NCBI RefSeq assembly: GCF_000762845.2
Contig: NZ_JRMQ02000009.1
Location: 1-64,000 of the forward strand
Source of the DNA: Helicobacter japonicus
Lineage (GTDB): Bacteria; Campylobacterota; Campylobacteria; Campylobacterales; Helicobacteraceae
DNA: 64,000 nucleotides
Direction of reading: 5' to 3'
Shown here: positions 63,677 to 64,000 of the stretch, piece after piece
Numbering within the stretch: position 1 is the first letter of the stretch
Layout of the letters: every line of letters begins with the position of its first letter
Program-made: the position numbers and the translations under genes
The notes under the pieces: model-generated
Told to the model about the DNA's origin: nothing
Seen by the model: only the letters and a program-made list of their open reading frames with translations
Database searches by the model: none

Positions 63677-64000
63677 CTATTTCAATGAACACTCCCACTC
63701 GTAAGCACTTTTAACAATCACTCTTAAATCATTGTATTTTGGTATCCATTGTGTCAAAGAGAGAATCTTGTCATTTTTTGCGCTAAGTGCGATAGCATCG
63801 CCCTCTCTACGAGCGGATTCTATAACTTTAAAATCCACCCCGCTTAAGCTTTTGACAATCTCAATAACTTCTTTTACACTATATCCTTGAGAGTAGCCGA
63901 CATTAAAGATATTTGATGTATTTGTGTTTTGGAGATAGCGCAAAGATTCAAGGTGAGCGTTTGCTAAATCATCAATATGGATATAATCGCGAATACAAGT
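63677..64000 (-). CDS. galE: UDP-glucose 4-epimerase, C-terminal part
   Basis: An NAD-dependent epimerase interconverting UDP-glucose and UDP-galactose for surface glycans. Only the last about 107 residues lie in the window. They read TCIRDYIHIDDLANAHLESL, then NIFNVGYSQGYSVKEVIEIV and ARREGDAIALSAKNDKILSL, the standard GalE C-terminal pattern (RDYIHVxDLAxAH, NxGxGxxxSVxEVI, RxGDxxxxxA). The 5' end is beyond the right edge. Confidence 0.93.
   Translation of the reverse strand, partial: TCIRDYIHIDDLANAHLESLRYLQNTNTSNIFNVGYSQGYSVKEVIEIVKSLSGVDFKVIESARREGDAIALSAKNDKILSLTQWIPKYNDLRVIVKSAYEWECSLK

Overview
The window reads as chromosomal DNA of an AT-rich epsilonproteobacterium, most likely an enterohepatic Helicobacter (H. 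hepaticus / H. cinaedi type). The basis is gene content: a four-subunit pyruvate:ferredoxin oxidoreductase (PorGDAB), a Csd4-type peptidoglycan carboxypeptidase, HydE, NifS/NifU, LuxS, a CetB/CetA-like energy-taxis pair, the Helicobacter order rnr-holA-rpsF-ssb-rpsR, and a methylcitrate locus that gastric H. pylori lacks. I saw no rRNA, tRNA, CRISPR array, insertion sequence or complete prophage.

Layout. 1-863: 5' part of trpS (minus strand). 1000-9861: an accessory island of ankyrin-type proteins, small membrane proteins, acidic proteins and immunity-like proteins, many overlapping end to end. It includes a probable orphan PoNi immunity gene preceded by what looks like the C-terminal stub of its nuclease toxin. 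9914-15435: porGDAB, rpoD, rpsO. 15439-34743, almost all minus strand: a methyltransferase with an 11-G tract (probably phase variable), an MMPL-type exporter, rpsR-ssb-rpsF, holA, an inserted pair (a bacteriocin-like secreted peptide and a beta-barrel protein), rnr, a phosphoesterase, a Csd4-like carboxypeptidase with SH3 domains, glyQ, a DUF89 protein, purE, thrC, an outer-membrane protein with a T13 tract across its promoter -35, dxr, cdsA and a CoA-binding protein. 34812-38564: nifU, nifS, fliI. 38630-44111 (plus): tig, clpP, a degenerate GGDEF protein, def, comM and a CsoR-like regulator. 44114-47209 (minus): hydE-like, an unknown gene, argB. 47275-56075 (plus): a 2-hydroxyacid dehydrogenase, the taxis pair with a frameshifted transducer, a YqaA-type membrane protein, luxS and a two-gene RND efflux system. 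56094-62248: a divergently transcribed HTH protein facing a CoA-transferase-prpB-prpC-prpD operon. 62249-63665: a second small accessory patch with a decayed reading frame and three unknown genes. 63677-64000: C-terminal part of galE.

How the genes work together. PorGDAB makes acetyl-CoA from pyruvate. The CoA-transferase and PrpBCD would activate propionate and convert it through 2-methylcitrate to pyruvate and succinate. NifS/NifU build Fe-S clusters needed by PorD and by the hydrogenase-like protein. The most unusual points are the orphan immunity island, the peptide/beta-barrel insertion between rnr and holA, two simple-sequence switches (G11 in a methyltransferase and T13 in an outer-membrane-protein promoter), and the palindrome-rich divergent control region of the propionate genes.
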